Positions 19,128-29,793 are shown, numbered from the stretch's first letter. The stretch is DNA of 64,000 nucleotides from Vibrio palustris (GCF_024346995.1 NZ_AP024887.1:1550001-1614000), one strand, 5' to 3'. Notes: generated by a model not told the origin, from the sequence alone. Program-made: numbers and translations.

Positions 19128-21203
19128 ATGCTGACCCCGACCATTCAAAAGCACATCAAAAACAGTTACCAAAACCTCCAAGCTCAGCTCGACAATTTTG
19201 TGCCTCGTCGTGCCCAAAATTACTTGGTGGCGGATATTGCGAAAACCCTCTGTGGTGAATACCACAAAACCAACCGTATGCTCGTTGCCGAAGCTGGAAC
19301 GGGTATTGGTAAGTCACTCGCCTATCTCATGGGAACAATTCCTGTGGCGGTACTCAACAATCGCAAAGTGGTGATTTCAACTGCAACCGTTGCCTTGCAA
19401 GAACAATTACTTAATAAGGATTTACCTCTCTACCGGCGCCTTACTGAATTGGATTTTTCCTTCATTGTTGCTAAGGGCCGACAGCGCTATTGCTGCGCAG
19501 AAAAATTAGCGCTTGCTTCTGGTAGTGATGGCGGCCAAATGGCAATGTTTGAAAGCAAGCCCCAAGAAGATGACATTCTTTTATTACAATCTTTGTATCA
19601 AGCCCTGAGTAAAAATACATGGGATGGCGACCGCGATGCTTGGCCCGATCCAATCCCTAATGAGGTTTGGAAGATTATTGTGAGTGATAAGCACACCTGT
19701 AATCATGGGTTTAATGCACACAGACATTGTCCATTTCAAAAAGCACGCTCAGAACTGGATAAAAACGACGTCATCATTGCCAATCACAGCTTAGTGATGG
19801 CAGATGCAGAGCTTGGCGGTGGAGTCATCCTGCCTGAGCCTGAGCAAACCATTTATGTATTCGATGAAGCTCATCACCTGCCACACGTGGCACGTGATCA
19901 TTCAGCAGCGTTTGCATCATTAAAAGGCGCGGCCAGTTGGCTAGAAAAGCTCAATCAATCATTAAGCAAATTTGCCAGTTTAGGCGATGAAAAACGTGTC
20001 GCCCGCTTTCGCCAGCAAGCACAGGAGTCCTTTCAAGCATTAATACCCGAACTTTCTCGGTTACCCCAACAGTTTTCGGCTGAGCAATTTGAAGAAGGTA
20101 TTTATCGATTTGAAAATGGCGAATTACCTACGTGGCTTGATGAACTTTCGCGCCAGCTTAAAAAAGACAGCCAAAAAGCCACACAGTCGGTGAGTAAGAT
20201 CGCCGATTTGATTTCAGAACGGGTGCGTGAAGGCGAACTCGCCTCTCGTTTAGCCGAGCCTGCGCTTTCTGAACTTGGTTTTTATATCCAGCGGTTAGAA
20301 AATTTACAGCAAGTGTGGCATTTAATGGCAGAACCGCGCCAAGAAAAAGGCGCACCTCTCGCCCGCTGGTTAGAAGTTAGTAAAGATAAAGACCAAGACT
20401 TTATTGTCCATGTCTCCCCTTTAGAGATAGGTTGGCAGCTTGATCAAAAAATCTGGTCGCGCTGTGTTGGTGCGATTATGGTCTCAGCGACCATGCGCGC
20501 ACTCAATTCCTTTCAATTTTTCTGTCGGCAAGCTGGTATTAGTATGAAAGAAGAAGAGGGTGTGCGCTTTCTGGCACTTGCTTCGCCCTTCGATTACGCC
20601 GGCAACGGTACTTTACGTGTCCCCGCCATGAAATATGAGCCCAATGCTCCACAATTTACAAGCTATCTAGCTGAACATCTAATGGAGTATTTACAAGCGG
20701 AACAAGCAAATTTGGTATTGTTTTCATCCTACTGGCAAATGAAGGAAGTTGCAGAAAAAATAAAAACAACCTGCACCCAAAAAGGATGGACGCTACAAAT
20801 TCAAGGGCAAAAATCGCGCACTGAAATTCTAAAAAAACATAAAAATCTCGTTAAAAACAACAAAACAAGTATTTTATTTGGTACTGGTAGTTTTTCTGAA
20901 GGTCTCGACCTGCCTGGAGACTTATTACAAAATTTAGTCATTACTAAAATTCCGTTTTCAGTTCCCACCTCTCCTGTAGAGCAGGCTCATGCAGAATATA
21001 TTCAGTCACGGGGGGGTAATCCGTTTTTGCAAATTACCGTCCCTGATGCCAGTAAAAAATTGATCCAATCTGTCGGTCGCCTACTTCGCAAAGAAAACGA
21101 CAGTGGTACTATCGTATTATTAGATCGCCGAGTCGTGTCAAAACGCTACGGCAAACAGCTATTGGATTCACTGCCTCCTTTCAAGCGCGTGATTGATTAC
21201 TAG
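19128..21203 (+). CDS. dinG: ATP-dependent DNA helicase DinG
   Basis: XPD-like superfamily 2 helicase (5'-3') with an Fe-S cluster, acting on R-loops and stalled forks. It is 691 residues from the ATG at 19128; a TTG at 19116 would add four. Motifs: Walker A AEAGTGIGKSLAYL (about 57-70), cluster cysteines around RQRYCCAEK and DKHTCNHGFNAHRHCPF, the DEAH box VFDEAHHLPHV, and C-terminal GTGSFSEGLDLPG and SVGRLLRKEND. No canonical CTGT-N8-ACAG LexA site is seen upstream. It starts a dinG-priC-rsmS group. Confidence 0.95.
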   Translation: MLTPTIQKHIKNSYQNLQAQLDNFVPRRAQNYLVADIAKTLCGEYHKTNRMLVAEAGTGIGKSLAYLMGTIPVAVLNNRKVVISTATVALQEQLLNKDLPLYRRLTELDFSFIVAKGRQRYCCAEKLALASGSDGGQMAMFESKPQEDDILLLQSLYQALSKNTWDGDRDAWPDPIPNEVWKIIVSDKHTCNHGFNAHRHCPFQKARSELDKNDVIIANHSLVMADAELGGGVILPEPEQTIYVFDEAHHLPHVARDHSAAFASLKGAASWLEKLNQSLSKFASLGDEKRVARFRQQAQESFQALIPELSRLPQQFSAEQFEEGIYRFENGELPTWLDELSRQLKKDSQKATQSVSKIADLISERVREGELASRLAEPALSELGFYIQRLENLQQVWHLMAEPRQEKGAPLARWLEVSKDKDQDFIVHVSPLEIGWQLDQKIWSRCVGAIMVSATMRALNSFQFFCRQAGISMKEEEGVRFLALASPFDYAGNGTLRVPAMKYEPNAPQFTSYLAEHLMEYLQAEQANLVLFSSYWQMKEVAEKIKTTCTQKGWTLQIQGQKSRTEILKKHKNLVKNNKTSILFGTGSFSEGLDLPGDLLQNLVITKIPFSVPTSPVEQAHAEYIQSRGGNPFLQITVPDASKKLIQSVGRLLRKENDSGTIVLLDRRVVSKRYGKQLLDSLPPFKRVIDY

Positions 21204-21225
21204 TTTCACAACGTGAGTACATAAT

Positions 21226-21774
21226 ATGAAAGATTTGAGCCAGCTTAGCCAAGTTATTGATACCTTAGCCAACCAAGCAGCAGCTTTAGACAGACAGCGT
21301 GGAGAACACCACCAGCCATTATTTGATGGCCTATTGTTTCATTGCCATGCCAAACTTATCGCACCTTGTGTGGAAGAAACACGTAGCACCTTAGATGCAT
21401 TAAATCGCGAGCAAAACGCTCATCGTTTAACCGCCAATCGCGCTGAATATTTAACCGAACGTTTGGTCGCACAAATAAGTGCGATTCAACGCGAGCTGTC
21501 CACGACGAAAATTCGTCACTCTGAGCCCAAGCATTCTTCTTATTTCCGTAAACCAATTAATTTACTGTATCAAGATTTATCCCGTCACCAAGAATGGGAA
21601 AGACGCTTGGCGGAAATGGTGCGCGATAAACAATATTTACTCGATAATTCCGGGTTAACCGACAAAACGGCGGCTCAGCAAGCTCTACTTGCCGTAGAGC
21701 AACGCTTAAAACGATGCCAAACCGCCAAAGCAAACCTTGAAAAACAAATTACTTACCGAGAGAGAAATCAATAA
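21226..21774 (+). CDS. priC: Primosomal replication protein PriC
   Basis: 182 residues, helical, starting MKDLSQLSQVIDTLANQAAAL, matching primosomal protein N''. PriC helps reload DnaB at stalled forks. Conserved LFDGLLFHCHAKLIAPCVEE and the basic helical C-terminus (LLAVEQRLKRCQTAK) are present. It lies 22 nt after dinG and its TAA is directly followed by the rsmS ATG. Confidence 0.85.
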   Translation: MKDLSQLSQVIDTLANQAAALDRQRGEHHQPLFDGLLFHCHAKLIAPCVEETRSTLDALNREQNAHRLTANRAEYLTERLVAQISAIQRELSTTKIRHSEPKHSSYFRKPINLLYQDLSRHQEWERRLAEMVRDKQYLLDNSGLTDKTAAQQALLAVEQRLKRCQTAKANLEKQITYRERNQ

Positions 21775-21954
21775 ATGAGTGACTCATCATCACCGTTAGA
21801 TCAAGCCCCAGATGATATAAAACTGGCGGTTGATTTGATTTATTTGTTTGAAAGTAACGAAGTTGATCCTCACACGGCGCTCGCCGCCTTAGAAGTGGTT
21901 AAACGGGACTTACAAGCAAAAGTAACAGCACAAGCCAATTCAAAGCCCCAATAA
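21775..21954 (+). CDS. rsmS: Small DUF2496 protein RsmS (YbaM)
   Basis: 59-residue protein, MSDSSSPLDQAPDDIKLAVD at the N-terminus and LQAKVTAQANSKPQ at the end, matching the YbaM/RsmS family. RsmS was described in Pectobacterium as a pleiotropic regulator acting with the Rsm system; the molecular mechanism is unknown. The start codon follows the priC stop without a gap, so translation is coupled. priC next to ybaM/rsmS is conserved in enterics. Confidence 0.85.
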   Translation: MSDSSSPLDQAPDDIKLAVDLIYLFESNEVDPHTALAALEVVKRDLQAKVTAQANSKPQ

Positions 21955-22032
21955 ACCCAGATTTGTTGAGGTTGTTACCGACAATAAGCATGGTACTATT
22001 ATTTCATATCATCAGTGAGCAAAGGATCCTTT

Positions 22033-22839
22033 ATGAAAGTCGTGAGTTTTAATATCAACGGACTACGCGCACGTTTGCATCAATTACAAGCATTAATCGA
22101 TAAACATCAACCTGATGTGATTGGTTTACAAGAAATCAAAGTTCACAATGATGCGTTTCCTGTAGAAGCAGTAGAAGCAATGGGATACCACGTTTACTTT
22201 CACGGCCAAAAAGCCCATTACGGCGTGGCAATGCTATGTAAAAAAGAGCCCGTTCAGGTCCAGTATGGCTTCCCAACCGATACAGACGATCATCAAAAAC
22301 GAATGATCATGACAACCTTTGCTGATGAAAACGGCAAAAAAACAACAGTATTAAACGGCTACTTTCCTCAGGGCGATAACATCAACCATGAAACGAAATA
22401 CCCGTATAAACGCCAATTTTATCGCGATTTAATGACTTACTTAACGTCACATCATACCGCAGATGACAATGTAATCGTGATGGGCGACATCAATATCAGT
22501 CCGCTGGATCAAGACATTGGTATTGGTGAAGCAAACCGTAAACGGTGGCTGAAAACGGGTAAGTGCTCGTTCCAACCTGAAGAACGCCAATGGTTAAAAA
22601 CACTGCTTGATTGGGGCTTTATTGATACATATCGTCAGCTTCATCCAAGTATTGATGATGAATTCTCATGGTTTGATTATCGCTCACGTGGTTTTGATGA
22701 TAACCGTGGTCTACGTATCGATGTCGTCCTGGCTACCTCAGGATTGGCCCAGCAATGCCAAGAGTCCGGTATCGATTACGAGTTGCGCGGCATCGACAAG
22801 CCGTCTGACCATGCGCCAATTTGGTCAACCTTTGCCTAA
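22033..22839 (+). CDS. xthA: Exodeoxyribonuclease III
   Basis: Main AP endonuclease and 3'-5' exonuclease of base excision repair; 268 residues from the ATG at 22033, which has AAAGGA 6 nt before it. The catalytic set is visible: N7 in [10 protein letters not shown]34 in [21 protein letters not shown] near 150, [20 protein letters not shown], and the terminal SDHAPIW. Length equals the E. coli enzyme. Confidence 0.96.
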   Translation: MKVVSFNINGLRARLHQLQALIDKHQPDVIGLQEIKVHNDAFPVEAVEAMGYHVYFHGQKAHYGVAMLCKKEPVQVQYGFPTDTDDHQKRMIMTTFADENGKKTTVLNGYFPQGDNINHETKYPYKRQFYRDLMTYLTSHHTADDNVIVMGDINISPLDQDIGIGEANRKRWLKTGKCSFQPEERQWLKTLLDWGFIDTYRQLHPSIDDEFSWFDYRSRGFDDNRGLRIDVVLATSGLAQQCQESGIDYELRGIDKPSDHAPIWSTFA

Positions 22840-22876
22840 GCTCGATTAATCGAAGCATTAGGTCTATAGATATAAA

Positions 22877-22912
22877 AACAGCGCCTTCGCATTGCAGGGC
22901 GCTGTTTTTTTA
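22877..22912. terminator. Terminator after xthA
   Basis: AACAGCGCC / GGCGCTGTT 9-bp stem, 12-nt loop, followed by TTTTT on the plus strand. A-rich sequence on the other side may let it serve the converging transporter operon as well. Confidence 0.88.
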
Positions 22913-22974
22913 TCGTGTAACGACAATCCGGGTAATAAAAATTGTCAAAACCACATCGCAACAAAGTGCTCGCA

Positions 22975-23646
22975 TCACACGTTCAAGTAGGATAAATACT
23001 TTTTCTCTGCGAGTTTAAAACAGCCAATTAATGTAAAACTCAAACACATGTAACCTATACCCGCTGTTAAAAACGCTTCGAAAGGTGCGTAGTAACGTGC
23101 ATTAACTAAGCGAGCCGCTCCTGTTAAATCCATAATAGTAATGATGCCAGCTACAGCACTACCATGCAGCATGAAAATCACTTCATTACTGTACGCGGGC
23201 AACGCGCGACGTAATGCTCCTGGTAGAATAATCCGTTGATACACTTTAAACGTACTCATACCAAACGCCCGCCCTGCCTCGACTTCGCCGGCTGGGAGAC
23301 CATTAATGGCCCCGCGAATAATTTCAGCCGTGTAGGCTGAGGTATTGAGCACGAAAGACACAAGTGCACAAAACCAGGCATCTTCCCACCACGTTCCCTC
23401 AACTTTTACAAACTGATTCATGCCGTAATAAATCAAATACAGTTGGATCAGCAAAGGCGTACCACGAAAATAATAGATATAGGTCCACGCAGGCCAACGC
23501 AATAATGGCAGATGACTATTACGACATAACGCCAAAGGAATCGCCACCACAATGCCTAGCACAAGCGATGCTCCGACTAACCACGCTGTCGTCCACATCC
23601 CTTGTAAATACAACGGTAAGTTTTCAATAATAACCGAAAAATCCAT
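22975..23646 (-). CDS. Amino acid ABC transporter permease (ArtM/HisM type)
   Basis: 223-residue inner-membrane permease, last gene of a four-gene polar amino acid importer. Five hydrophobic segments are visible. The EAA loop lies in GLPAGEVEAGRAFGMSTFKV, where it contacts the ATPase. The ATG at 23646 follows AAGG; the in-frame TTG at 23652 is less likely. It ends the operon that reads ATPase, binding protein, permease, permease, the same order as E. coli artPIQM. Confidence 0.9.
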   Translation of the reverse strand: MDFSVIIENLPLYLQGMWTTAWLVGASLVLGIVVAIPLALCRNSHLPLLRWPAWTYIYYFRGTPLLIQLYLIYYGMNQFVKVEGTWWEDAWFCALVSFVLNTSAYTAEIIRGAINGLPAGEVEAGRAFGMSTFKVYQRIILPGALRRALPAYSNEVIFMLHGSAVAGIITIMDLTGAARLVNARYYAPFEAFLTAGIGYMCLSFTLIGCFKLAEKKYLSYLNV

Positions 23647-23652
23647 AATCAA

Positions 23653-24393
23653 TTACCTTGTATGGATGCGATAACGACGTTCAAGAACATGTAAAATCCC
23701 AGTCGAAATACTCGTAAATAAAAGAAATATCACAGATATTGTCATGTAAAAGGTAAAAGGTTGCTGAGTAGAGCCTGCCGCTAATCCGCCAACTCTCACC
23801 ATATCTTCTAGGCCAATAATGGAGACAAGTGCCGTGGTTTTTAATAAGACTAACCAGTTATTACCAAACCCTGGCAGTGCATGCCGAACCATTTGCGGAA
23901 ATAAAATTCTCCTAAAACCCAGCCAAGGGCTCATACCATACGCTTTACCCGCCTCTAACTCGCCTTTATCAACCGCTAAAATTGCTCCGCGAAAGGTTTC
24001 CGCCATGTATGCGCCAAAGATAAAACCAATCGTAATACTGCCCGCCCAAAATGGGCTGACATCAATATAATCGGGTAAGTAAGCCGTCCATTCGTGAGAC
24101 GGTTGCCAATATTGGATAACCTGATTAAGCCACTCATTAACGTTATATAGAGTATTATTAAGAAATATTTGTCCGCCAAAGAAAATCAGCATCATCAACA
24201 CTAAATCAGGGATACCACGAATAATGGTGGTATAACCTGTCGCCACTGTCCGTATGAGCCGATGAGATGACAGCTTAGCTAATGCGCCTAACATCCCCAG
24301 AACGAGCGCGATTATCAAAGACAGCAACGCCACTTCAATGGTTAATAATGCTCCTTTTAGCAGCACAAACCCATAATTGTATAAATCCAACAT
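23653..24393 (-). CDS. Amino acid ABC transporter permease (ArtQ/HisQ type)
   Basis: 246 residues from the ATG at 24393, preceded by AAGGAAG. It is a hydrophobic protein with the HisMQ signature: TIIRGIPDLVLMMLIFFGG in the first half and AVDKGELEAGKAYGMSPWLG (EAA loop) in the second. It probably forms the transmembrane channel as a heterodimer with the next gene, which starts 6 nt after its stop. Confidence 0.9.
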   Translation of the reverse strand: MLDLYNYGFVLLKGALLTIEVALLSLIIALVLGMLGALAKLSSHRLIRTVATGYTTIIRGIPDLVLMMLIFFGGQIFLNNTLYNVNEWLNQVIQYWQPSHEWTAYLPDYIDVSPFWAGSITIGFIFGAYMAETFRGAILAVDKGELEAGKAYGMSPWLGFRRILFPQMVRHALPGFGNNWLVLLKTTALVSIIGLEDMVRVGGLAAGSTQQPFTFYMTISVIFLLFTSISTGILHVLERRYRIHTR

Positions 24394-24474
24394 AATGGCT
24401 TCCTTGTAAACTTGATAGCAAGTGCTTACTGCCCCAGCTATCAAGTTACTATTTACTTGCTAATGTTGCCCGGC

Positions 24475-25251
24475 CTATTCACCGTAAACATCAAAATCAA
24501 AGTATTTACCCGCAATTTTTTGGTACTGCCCATTCTGACGTAACGCATCAATCGCTGCGTTTAATTGCTTTGTTAGATCTTTATCTTGCTTACGCACGGC
24601 AATGCCAAAACCATCACCAAACCATTTAGGGTCGGTTAGTGTTGGACCAACAAAATGATATTTATCGCCGCCCGGTTTATTTAGCATGCCATCTTGTAAC
24701 GCGGAAGCATCACCTAATACCGCAGCAATACGGCCATTTCTGAGATCAAGGTAAGCTTCGTCGAACGAACCATAACGAACAATATTGACATAATCACCAT
24801 AGTTATCACTGAGATATTTATCATGCGTGGTCGCGCGTTGTACGCCAATTTTCACCCCCTTCAGACCTTGCTTAGTAAAATCAATATGAGTGGTTTTCTT
24901 AGCAATAAATTTATTGGGCATCAGCGCATATTTGTGGGTAAAATCCACTTTTCGACGACGCGCATCTGTTATCGACATCCCCGCAATAATGGCATCATAC
25001 TTACGCGCTAGCAGTGCAGGAATAATTCCATCCCAATCTTGGCGGACAATTTTGCATTTCACTTCCATTTGTTTACATAGCGCTTTCGCCATATCAACAT
25101 CAAACCCTTTTAAGGTACCATCTGGATCTGTCCAGTTAAACGGAGGGTAAGCGCCTTCTGTACCGAAGCGCACTGTGGTCCAGTCTTTCGCCTGGGCAAG
25201 CCCAGAAACCATTGTCGCTGCTAATACGGTACCAATTAACCACGTTTTCAT
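24475..25251 (-). CDS. Periplasmic basic amino acid binding protein
   Basis: 258 residues with signal peptide MKTWLIGTVLAATMVSGLAQA; AAAGGAG precedes the ATG at 25251. The mature part has the family-3 solute-binding pattern FGTEGAYPPFNWTDPDG, GFDVDMAKALCKQM, WDGIIPALLARKYDAIIAGM and the ligand-site segment VGVQ-type GVKIGVQRATTHDKYL. The aromatic/acidic pocket and the HisP-like ATPase upstream suggest arginine, ornithine, lysine or histidine; the exact substrate cannot be settled. Confidence 0.9.
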   Translation of the reverse strand: MKTWLIGTVLAATMVSGLAQAKDWTTVRFGTEGAYPPFNWTDPDGTLKGFDVDMAKALCKQMEVKCKIVRQDWDGIIPALLARKYDAIIAGMSITDARRRKVDFTHKYALMPNKFIAKKTTHIDFTKQGLKGVKIGVQRATTHDKYLSDNYGDYVNIVRYGSFDEAYLDLRNGRIAAVLGDASALQDGMLNKPGGDKYHFVGPTLTDPKWFGDGFGIAVRKQDKDLTKQLNAAIDALRQNGQYQKIAGKYFDFDVYGE

Positions 25252-25338
25252 ACTCAAACTCCTTTTGTGTCGTATGAGATTGCCCTTGTCCTCGAACAAC
25301 CTAGTTAGCCGAGCACCGCTAGGTACTCGATTATTATA

Positions 25339-26109
25339 TTAATAGATAGATGATAGAAATTGTGCCAACCGGGGGGATTTTGGCTGGGTAAATACAGTGT
25401 GTGGGTCACCTTGCTCTTCAACTTGTCCTTGATGCAAAAACATCACGTGATTGGACACATCCCGCGCGAACGACATTTCATGGGTGACCACCAGCATGGT
25501 TCGTCCTTCTTCGGCTAAACCGCGCATGACACCTAATACCTCACCGACTAACTCTGGGTCTAATGCGGACGTTGGCTCATCAAATAACATGACTTCTGGC
25601 TCCACCGCCAAAGCGCGAGCAATCGCCGCCCGTTGCTGCTGCCCACCGGATAACTGCCCAGGATAGTAATCACGTTTGTCATACATCCCGACCCGCTTTA
25701 AGAGTGCTTTCGCTTGCTCTATGGCAGCGGCTTTCGGAACACCTAATACATGGATGGGTGCTTCAATAATATTACCTAGCACCGTCATATGAGACCACAA
25801 ATTAAAGCTTTGAAATACCATCGCCAATCGTGAGCGAATACGCTCCACTTGACGGGCATCGGAGGGGGTTATACTACCGCTTTTGTTCACTGCCATTTTT
25901 ATTTGTTCATTTTTAACCCAAATCTCACCCGCTGTTGGCGTTTCTAATAGGTTAATACAGCGCAGAAAGGTACTTTTCCCAGAGCCCGATGCCCCAATAA
26001 TAGAAATGACATCACCCTTTTGGGCGTGTAATGAAATGCCTTTGAGCACTTCATGCTGCCCAAAGGTTTTATGGAGATCTTTCACGTGCAGTGATACTGC
26101 TTCATTCAT
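25339..26109 (-). CDS. Basic amino acid ABC transporter ATPase (HisP-like)
   Basis: 256-residue ATPase from the ATG at 26109. Walker A GASGSGKSTFLRC (about 39-51), Q-loop VFQSFNLWSHMTV, ABC signature LSGGQQQRAAIARAL, Walker B VMLFDEPTSALDPE and switch histidine VVTHEMSFA are intact. It resembles Salmonella HisP segment by segment (NLWSHMTV, SALDPELVGEVL). It leads the operon; its promoter lies in the 367-nt gap shared with pflB. Confidence 0.92.
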   Translation of the reverse strand: MNEAVSLHVKDLHKTFGQHEVLKGISLHAQKGDVISIIGASGSGKSTFLRCINLLETPTAGEIWVKNEQIKMAVNKSGSITPSDARQVERIRSRLAMVFQSFNLWSHMTVLGNIIEAPIHVLGVPKAAAIEQAKALLKRVGMYDKRDYYPGQLSGGQQQRAAIARALAVEPEVMLFDEPTSALDPELVGEVLGVMRGLAEEGRTMLVVTHEMSFARDVSNHVMFLHQGQVEEQGDPHTVFTQPKSPRLAQFLSSIY

Positions 26110-26476
26110 GCCGCTCTTCCCTGTTGACACTATGGCAAACACAACTCCGTGTGCCTGCCATAAAACTATCACTCCCCTTTATGGTATGCAATTGGCTTTT
26201 ATCAATCCTAGTGATGCAATGACGTCACTTTGTGAAGTCAATATAAATTAAAAATTATTACGTTTTCCGATCATTTATTGATTTAGTTTAAGGTTTGCAG
26301 CTTTTTTTTAGCTTAGAGTGTTTATCAACAGAAACAAATTGCATTATGAATGCATGCTGCAACTCTTAGTGTTCATTCATAATATTCTTTAAATAAGTGT
26401 ACTGGCACCCAGCGCGGGGCTGGCTCAATAAGCTAGGTCAGTACGTGTTTTTTTCTACTACAAAGGTAGGTATGTC
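26110..26476. other. 367-nt divergent control region (transporter / pflB)
   Basis: No gene. It must carry the promoters of the transporter operon (leftward) and pflB (rightward). The right end holds a structured, terminator-like leader (26399-26454). I looked for perfect FNR and ArgR boxes and found only partial matches. Confidence 0.6.
26399..26454 (+). promoter_or_regulatory. Terminator-like hairpin in the pflB leader
   Basis: GTACTG (26399-26404) pairs with CAGTAC (26439-26444), with an inner CCAGC / GCTGG stem (26409-26413 / 26419-26423) inside. After the outer stem comes GTG and then seven T (26448-26454). All this ends 22 nt before the pflB start codon, just upstream of its AAAGGTAGG site. 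The arrangement looks like an intrinsic terminator or attenuator in the leader RNA. No known riboswitch is recognised. Confidence 0.5.
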
Positions 26477-28753
26477 ATGGCAGAGCAATTTGCTAAAGCT
26501 TGGGAAAGTTTTGTTGAAGGTGAATGGCAAAATGAAGTAAACGTTCGCGACTTTATCCAAAAAAACTACACTCCTTATGAGGGAGACGAGTCATTCCTCG
26601 TTTCTGAGGGTACTGAAGCGACCAATGCGCTTTGGGCCAAAGTCATGGAAGGCATTAAACAAGAAAACGCAACTCATGCTCCAGTTGACTTCGATACATC
26701 GGTTATTTCTACTGTCACTTCTCACGATGCAGGCTACATTAATAAAGACCTTGAGAAAATTGTTGGCCTACAAACTGAAGCGCCACTTAAACGTGCGATT
26801 ATCCCTAACGGTGGTATTCGTATGGTTGAAGGCTCTTGCAAAGCCTATGGGCGCGAACTCGACCCCGTCACTAAAAAAATCTACTCTGAATTACGCAAAA
26901 CTCACAACCAAGGTGTATTCGACGTTTACACCCCGTCTATCCTCAAATGTCGTAAAGCGGGTATCTTAACAGGCCTTCCTGATGCTTACGGCCGTGGCCG
27001 TATTATTGGTGACTACCGTCGTATCGCGCTATACGGTATCGATCGTTTGATGGAAGACAAATACGCACAATTTACCTCTTTACAAGAAGATTTTGAAAAC
27101 GGTGTTGACCTTAGCGCGACCATTCAATTGCGTGAAGAAGTAGCAGAGCAACATCGTGCGCTTGCTCAAATCAAAGAAATGGCCGCTAAATACGGCTGCG
27201 ATATCGGGCGCCCAGCACAAAACGCTCAAGAAGCGATTCAATGGACGTATTTTGGTTATCTTGCCGCGGTCAAATCTCAAAACGGCGCTGCCATGTCTCT
27301 TGGCCGTACCTCAACCTTCCTAGATATTTACATTGAACGTGATATTGCTGCTGGCCGTATTAACGAAGCAGATGCACAAGAATTAGTCGACCATTTTGTC
27401 ATGAAACTGCGTATGGTGCGTTTCCTACGTACTCCTGAATACGATGAATTGTTCTCAGGCGATCCGATTTGGGCAACCGAGTCTATTGGCGGTATGGGAT
27501 TAGATGGCCGTACTTTGGTATCACGAACTAACTTCCGTTTCCTTAATAGCTTATACACTATGGGGCCTTCTCCAGAGCCAAACACTACTGTTTTGTGGTC
27601 TGAAAAACTGCCTGTCGGTTTCAAAAAATTCTGTGCCAAAGTCTCTATTGATACCTCATCGATTCAATACGAAAACGATGATTTAATGCGCCCAGACTTC
27701 AACTCTGATGATTATGCCATCGCGTGTTGTGTCTCTCCAATGGTTGTGGGTAAGCAAATGCAATTCTTTGGGGCTCGTGCTAACTTGGCAAAAACCATGC
27801 TTTACACCATTAATGGTGGTATGGATGAAAAAATGAAAATTCAGGTCGGCCCTGAAATGCCAAAAATCACCGCGGAAGTATTAGATTACGATGAATTGTG
27901 GAGCAAAATGGACCATTTCATGGATTGGTTGGCAAAACAATACGTTACGGCATTAAACGCCATTCATTTCATGCATGACAAATACAGCTATGAAGCTTCA
28001 TTAATGGCGCTACATGACTTGCACGTCAAACGCACTATGGCATGTGGTATTGCAGGGCTATCGGTTGCGGCTGACTCATTGTCTGCGGTGAAATACGCGA
28101 AAGTGAAACCAATTCGTGATGAAGATGGGCTAGCGATTGATTTTGATATTGACGGCGATTATCCAAAATTCGGTAACAATGACCCACGAGTTGATGACAT
28201 TGCCTGCGAACTAGTACGCGTGTTCATGAACAAAATTCGTGAATTGAAAACCTATCGTGATGCAGTGCCAACTCAATCAATTCTTACCATTACTTCAAAC
28301 GTAGTTTACGGTAAGAAAACTGGTAACACTCCAGATGGTCGCCGCGCTGGTGCACCGTTTGGTCCGGGGGCGAACCCAATGCACGGACGTGATCAAAAAG
28401 GCGCGGTGGCATCATTAACATCCGTAGGGAAACTGCCGTTTGCCGATGCGCAAGATGGGATTTCATACACTTTCTCCATCGTACCTAATGCTCTTGGTAA
28501 AGAAGAAAACTCACAGCGGTCTAACCTAGCAGGTTTGATGGACGGATACTTCCACCACCAAGAGAACGTTGAAGGCGGCCAACACTTAAATGTTAACGTG
28601 CTTAACCGTGATACTTTGTTGGATGCTGTCGAGCACCCAGAAAACTACCCACAATTAACCATTCGTGTGTCAGGGTATGCGGTTCGCTTTAACTCACTTA
28701 CTCGTGAACAGCAACAAGATGTTATTTCACGTACATTTACAGAAACTATGTAA
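26477..28753 (+). CDS. pflB: Pyruvate formate-lyase
   Basis: Glycyl radical enzyme converting pyruvate plus CoA to acetyl-CoA and formate in anaerobic growth. It is 758 residues (E. coli 760). The two active-site cysteines are adjacent at C417-C418 (IACCVSPM). The radical glycine is G733 in the C-terminal [19 protein letters not shown] lies ahead of the start. Its activase pflA follows at 28955 after a terminator, so the two genes are probably partly uncoupled. No focA formate channel gene is adjacent, unlike E. coli. Confidence 0.97.
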   Translation: MAEQFAKAWESFVEGEWQNEVNVRDFIQKNYTPYEGDESFLVSEGTEATNALWAKVMEGIKQENATHAPVDFDTSVISTVTSHDAGYINKDLEKIVGLQTEAPLKRAIIPNGGIRMVEGSCKAYGRELDPVTKKIYSELRKTHNQGVFDVYTPSILKCRKAGILTGLPDAYGRGRIIGDYRRIALYGIDRLMEDKYAQFTSLQEDFENGVDLSATIQLREEVAEQHRALAQIKEMAAKYGCDIGRPAQNAQEAIQWTYFGYLAAVKSQNGAAMSLGRTSTFLDIYIERDIAAGRINEADAQELVDHFVMKLRMVRFLRTPEYDELFSGDPIWATESIGGMGLDGRTLVSRTNFRFLNSLYTMGPSPEPNTTVLWSEKLPVGFKKFCAKVSIDTSSIQYENDDLMRPDFNSDDYAIACCVSPMVVGKQMQFFGARANLAKTMLYTINGGMDEKMKIQVGPEMPKITAEVLDYDELWSKMDHFMDWLAKQYVTALNAIHFMHDKYSYEASLMALHDLHVKRTMACGIAGLSVAADSLSAVKYAKVKPIRDEDGLAIDFDIDGDYPKFGNNDPRVDDIACELVRVFMNKIRELKTYRDAVPTQSILTITSNVVYGKKTGNTPDGRRAGAPFGPGANPMHGRDQKGAVASLTSVGKLPFADAQDGISYTFSIVPNALGKEENSQRSNLAGLMDGYFHHQENVEGGQHLNVNVLNRDTLLDAVEHPENYPQLTIRVSGYAVRFNSLTREQQQDVISRTFTETM

Positions 28754-28774
28754 TCACGTGATATCTTCATCTTA

Positions 28775-28804
28775 AAAAGCCTCGCTACGGCGAGGCTTTT
28801 TATT
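28775..28804 (+). terminator. Terminator after pflB
   Basis: AAAAGCCTCG / CGAGGCTTTT perfect 10-bp stem with a 6-nt loop, followed by TATTATTTTT; 21 nt past the pflB stop. Confidence 0.9.
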
Positions 28805-28954
28805 ATTTTTAGCGTATCCGTTAATATTTTTACACACTATTAATATCTGATGCTTATTTTTATTTAAATACAATTAAATACTTCGCAAATCACTATATTC
28901 TGCTTTAACTTTGTCATAAAATAATAATGAAAACGCCTTAAGAGAGAAATGCTT

Positions 28955-29695
28955 ATGTCTACAATTGGTCGTATACATTCCTACGAAACCTGCGGTACTG
29001 TCGATGGTCCTGGCATTCGTTTCATCATCTTTTTACAAGGGTGTTTACTGCGGTGTAAATATTGTCATAACCGTGATACTTGGGATACTCATATCGGCAA
29101 AGAGACGACCGTCGAAGACATTATTAATGAAGCCAAGACTTATCGTCACTTTATGAATGCCTCAGGTGGTGGTATTACCTGCTCAGGCGGAGAATCGATG
29201 TTACAACCAGAGTTTGTCCGAGATTTATTTCAAGCAGCCCACGCCGAAGGCATTCATACGTGCTTGGACACCAATGGTTATGTGCGTAAATATACTCCGG
29301 TCATCGATGAAGTAATGGATGCAACCGACTTGGTCATGCTCGATATAAAACAAATGAACAATAGCGTGCATGAAAACTTAGTCGGTGTTTCTAATAAACG
29401 AATTTTGGACTTTGCGCGTTACCTGCAAAATATCGGTAAACAAACTTGGCTGCGCTATGTGATAGTGCCTGGTTATACCGATGATGATGAGTCAGCGCAT
29501 TCTTTAGGCCAATTTATTAAGGATATGGATAATATTGTAAAAATAGAAATGTTGCCGTATCACAAATTAGGGGCTCATAAATGGGAGGCCATGGGAGAAG
29601 AATATCCCTTGGAGGGCGTTAACCCGCCAAGTAAAGACACCATGGAGCGGATTAAACATATCTTACTGCAATATAAAGACCAGGTGACCTATTAA
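28955..29695 (+). CDS. pflA: Pyruvate formate-lyase activating enzyme
   Basis: Radical SAM enzyme that installs the glycyl radical on PflB. It is 246 residues from the ATG at 28955 ([20 protein letters not shown]), the same length as E. coli PflA; an ATG two codons upstream (28949) is possible. The cluster motif CxxxCxxC is at C30, C34 and C37 ([14 protein letters not shown]). SAM-site segments [12 protein letters not shown] and HTCLDTNG follow. Confidence 0.96.
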   Translation: MSTIGRIHSYETCGTVDGPGIRFIIFLQGCLLRCKYCHNRDTWDTHIGKETTVEDIINEAKTYRHFMNASGGGITCSGGESMLQPEFVRDLFQAAHAEGIHTCLDTNGYVRKYTPVIDEVMDATDLVMLDIKQMNNSVHENLVGVSNKRILDFARYLQNIGKQTWLRYVIVPGYTDDDESAHSLGQFIKDMDNIVKIEMLPYHKLGAHKWEAMGEEYPLEGVNPPSKDTMERIKHILLQYKDQVTY

Positions 29696-29757
29696 TTTTA
29701 ATGATAAAACTATCTTAACACTTTAATTATTCACCACAGTAAATACTGTCACAATCG

Positions 29758-29793
29758 ATACCGAATCATTCACGATGATTCGGTATTTTTTTA
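29758..29793 (+). terminator. Terminator after pflA
   Basis: Perfect 12-bp stem ATACCGAATCAT / ATGATTCGGTAT with a 5-nt loop and seven T after it; 62 nt past the pflA stop. Confidence 0.9.

Noticed and set aside
26399..26454. ZTP (pfl-motif) riboswitch before pflB
   Set aside because: The conserved ZTP aptamer sequences are not present; only a generic terminator-like structure is seen.
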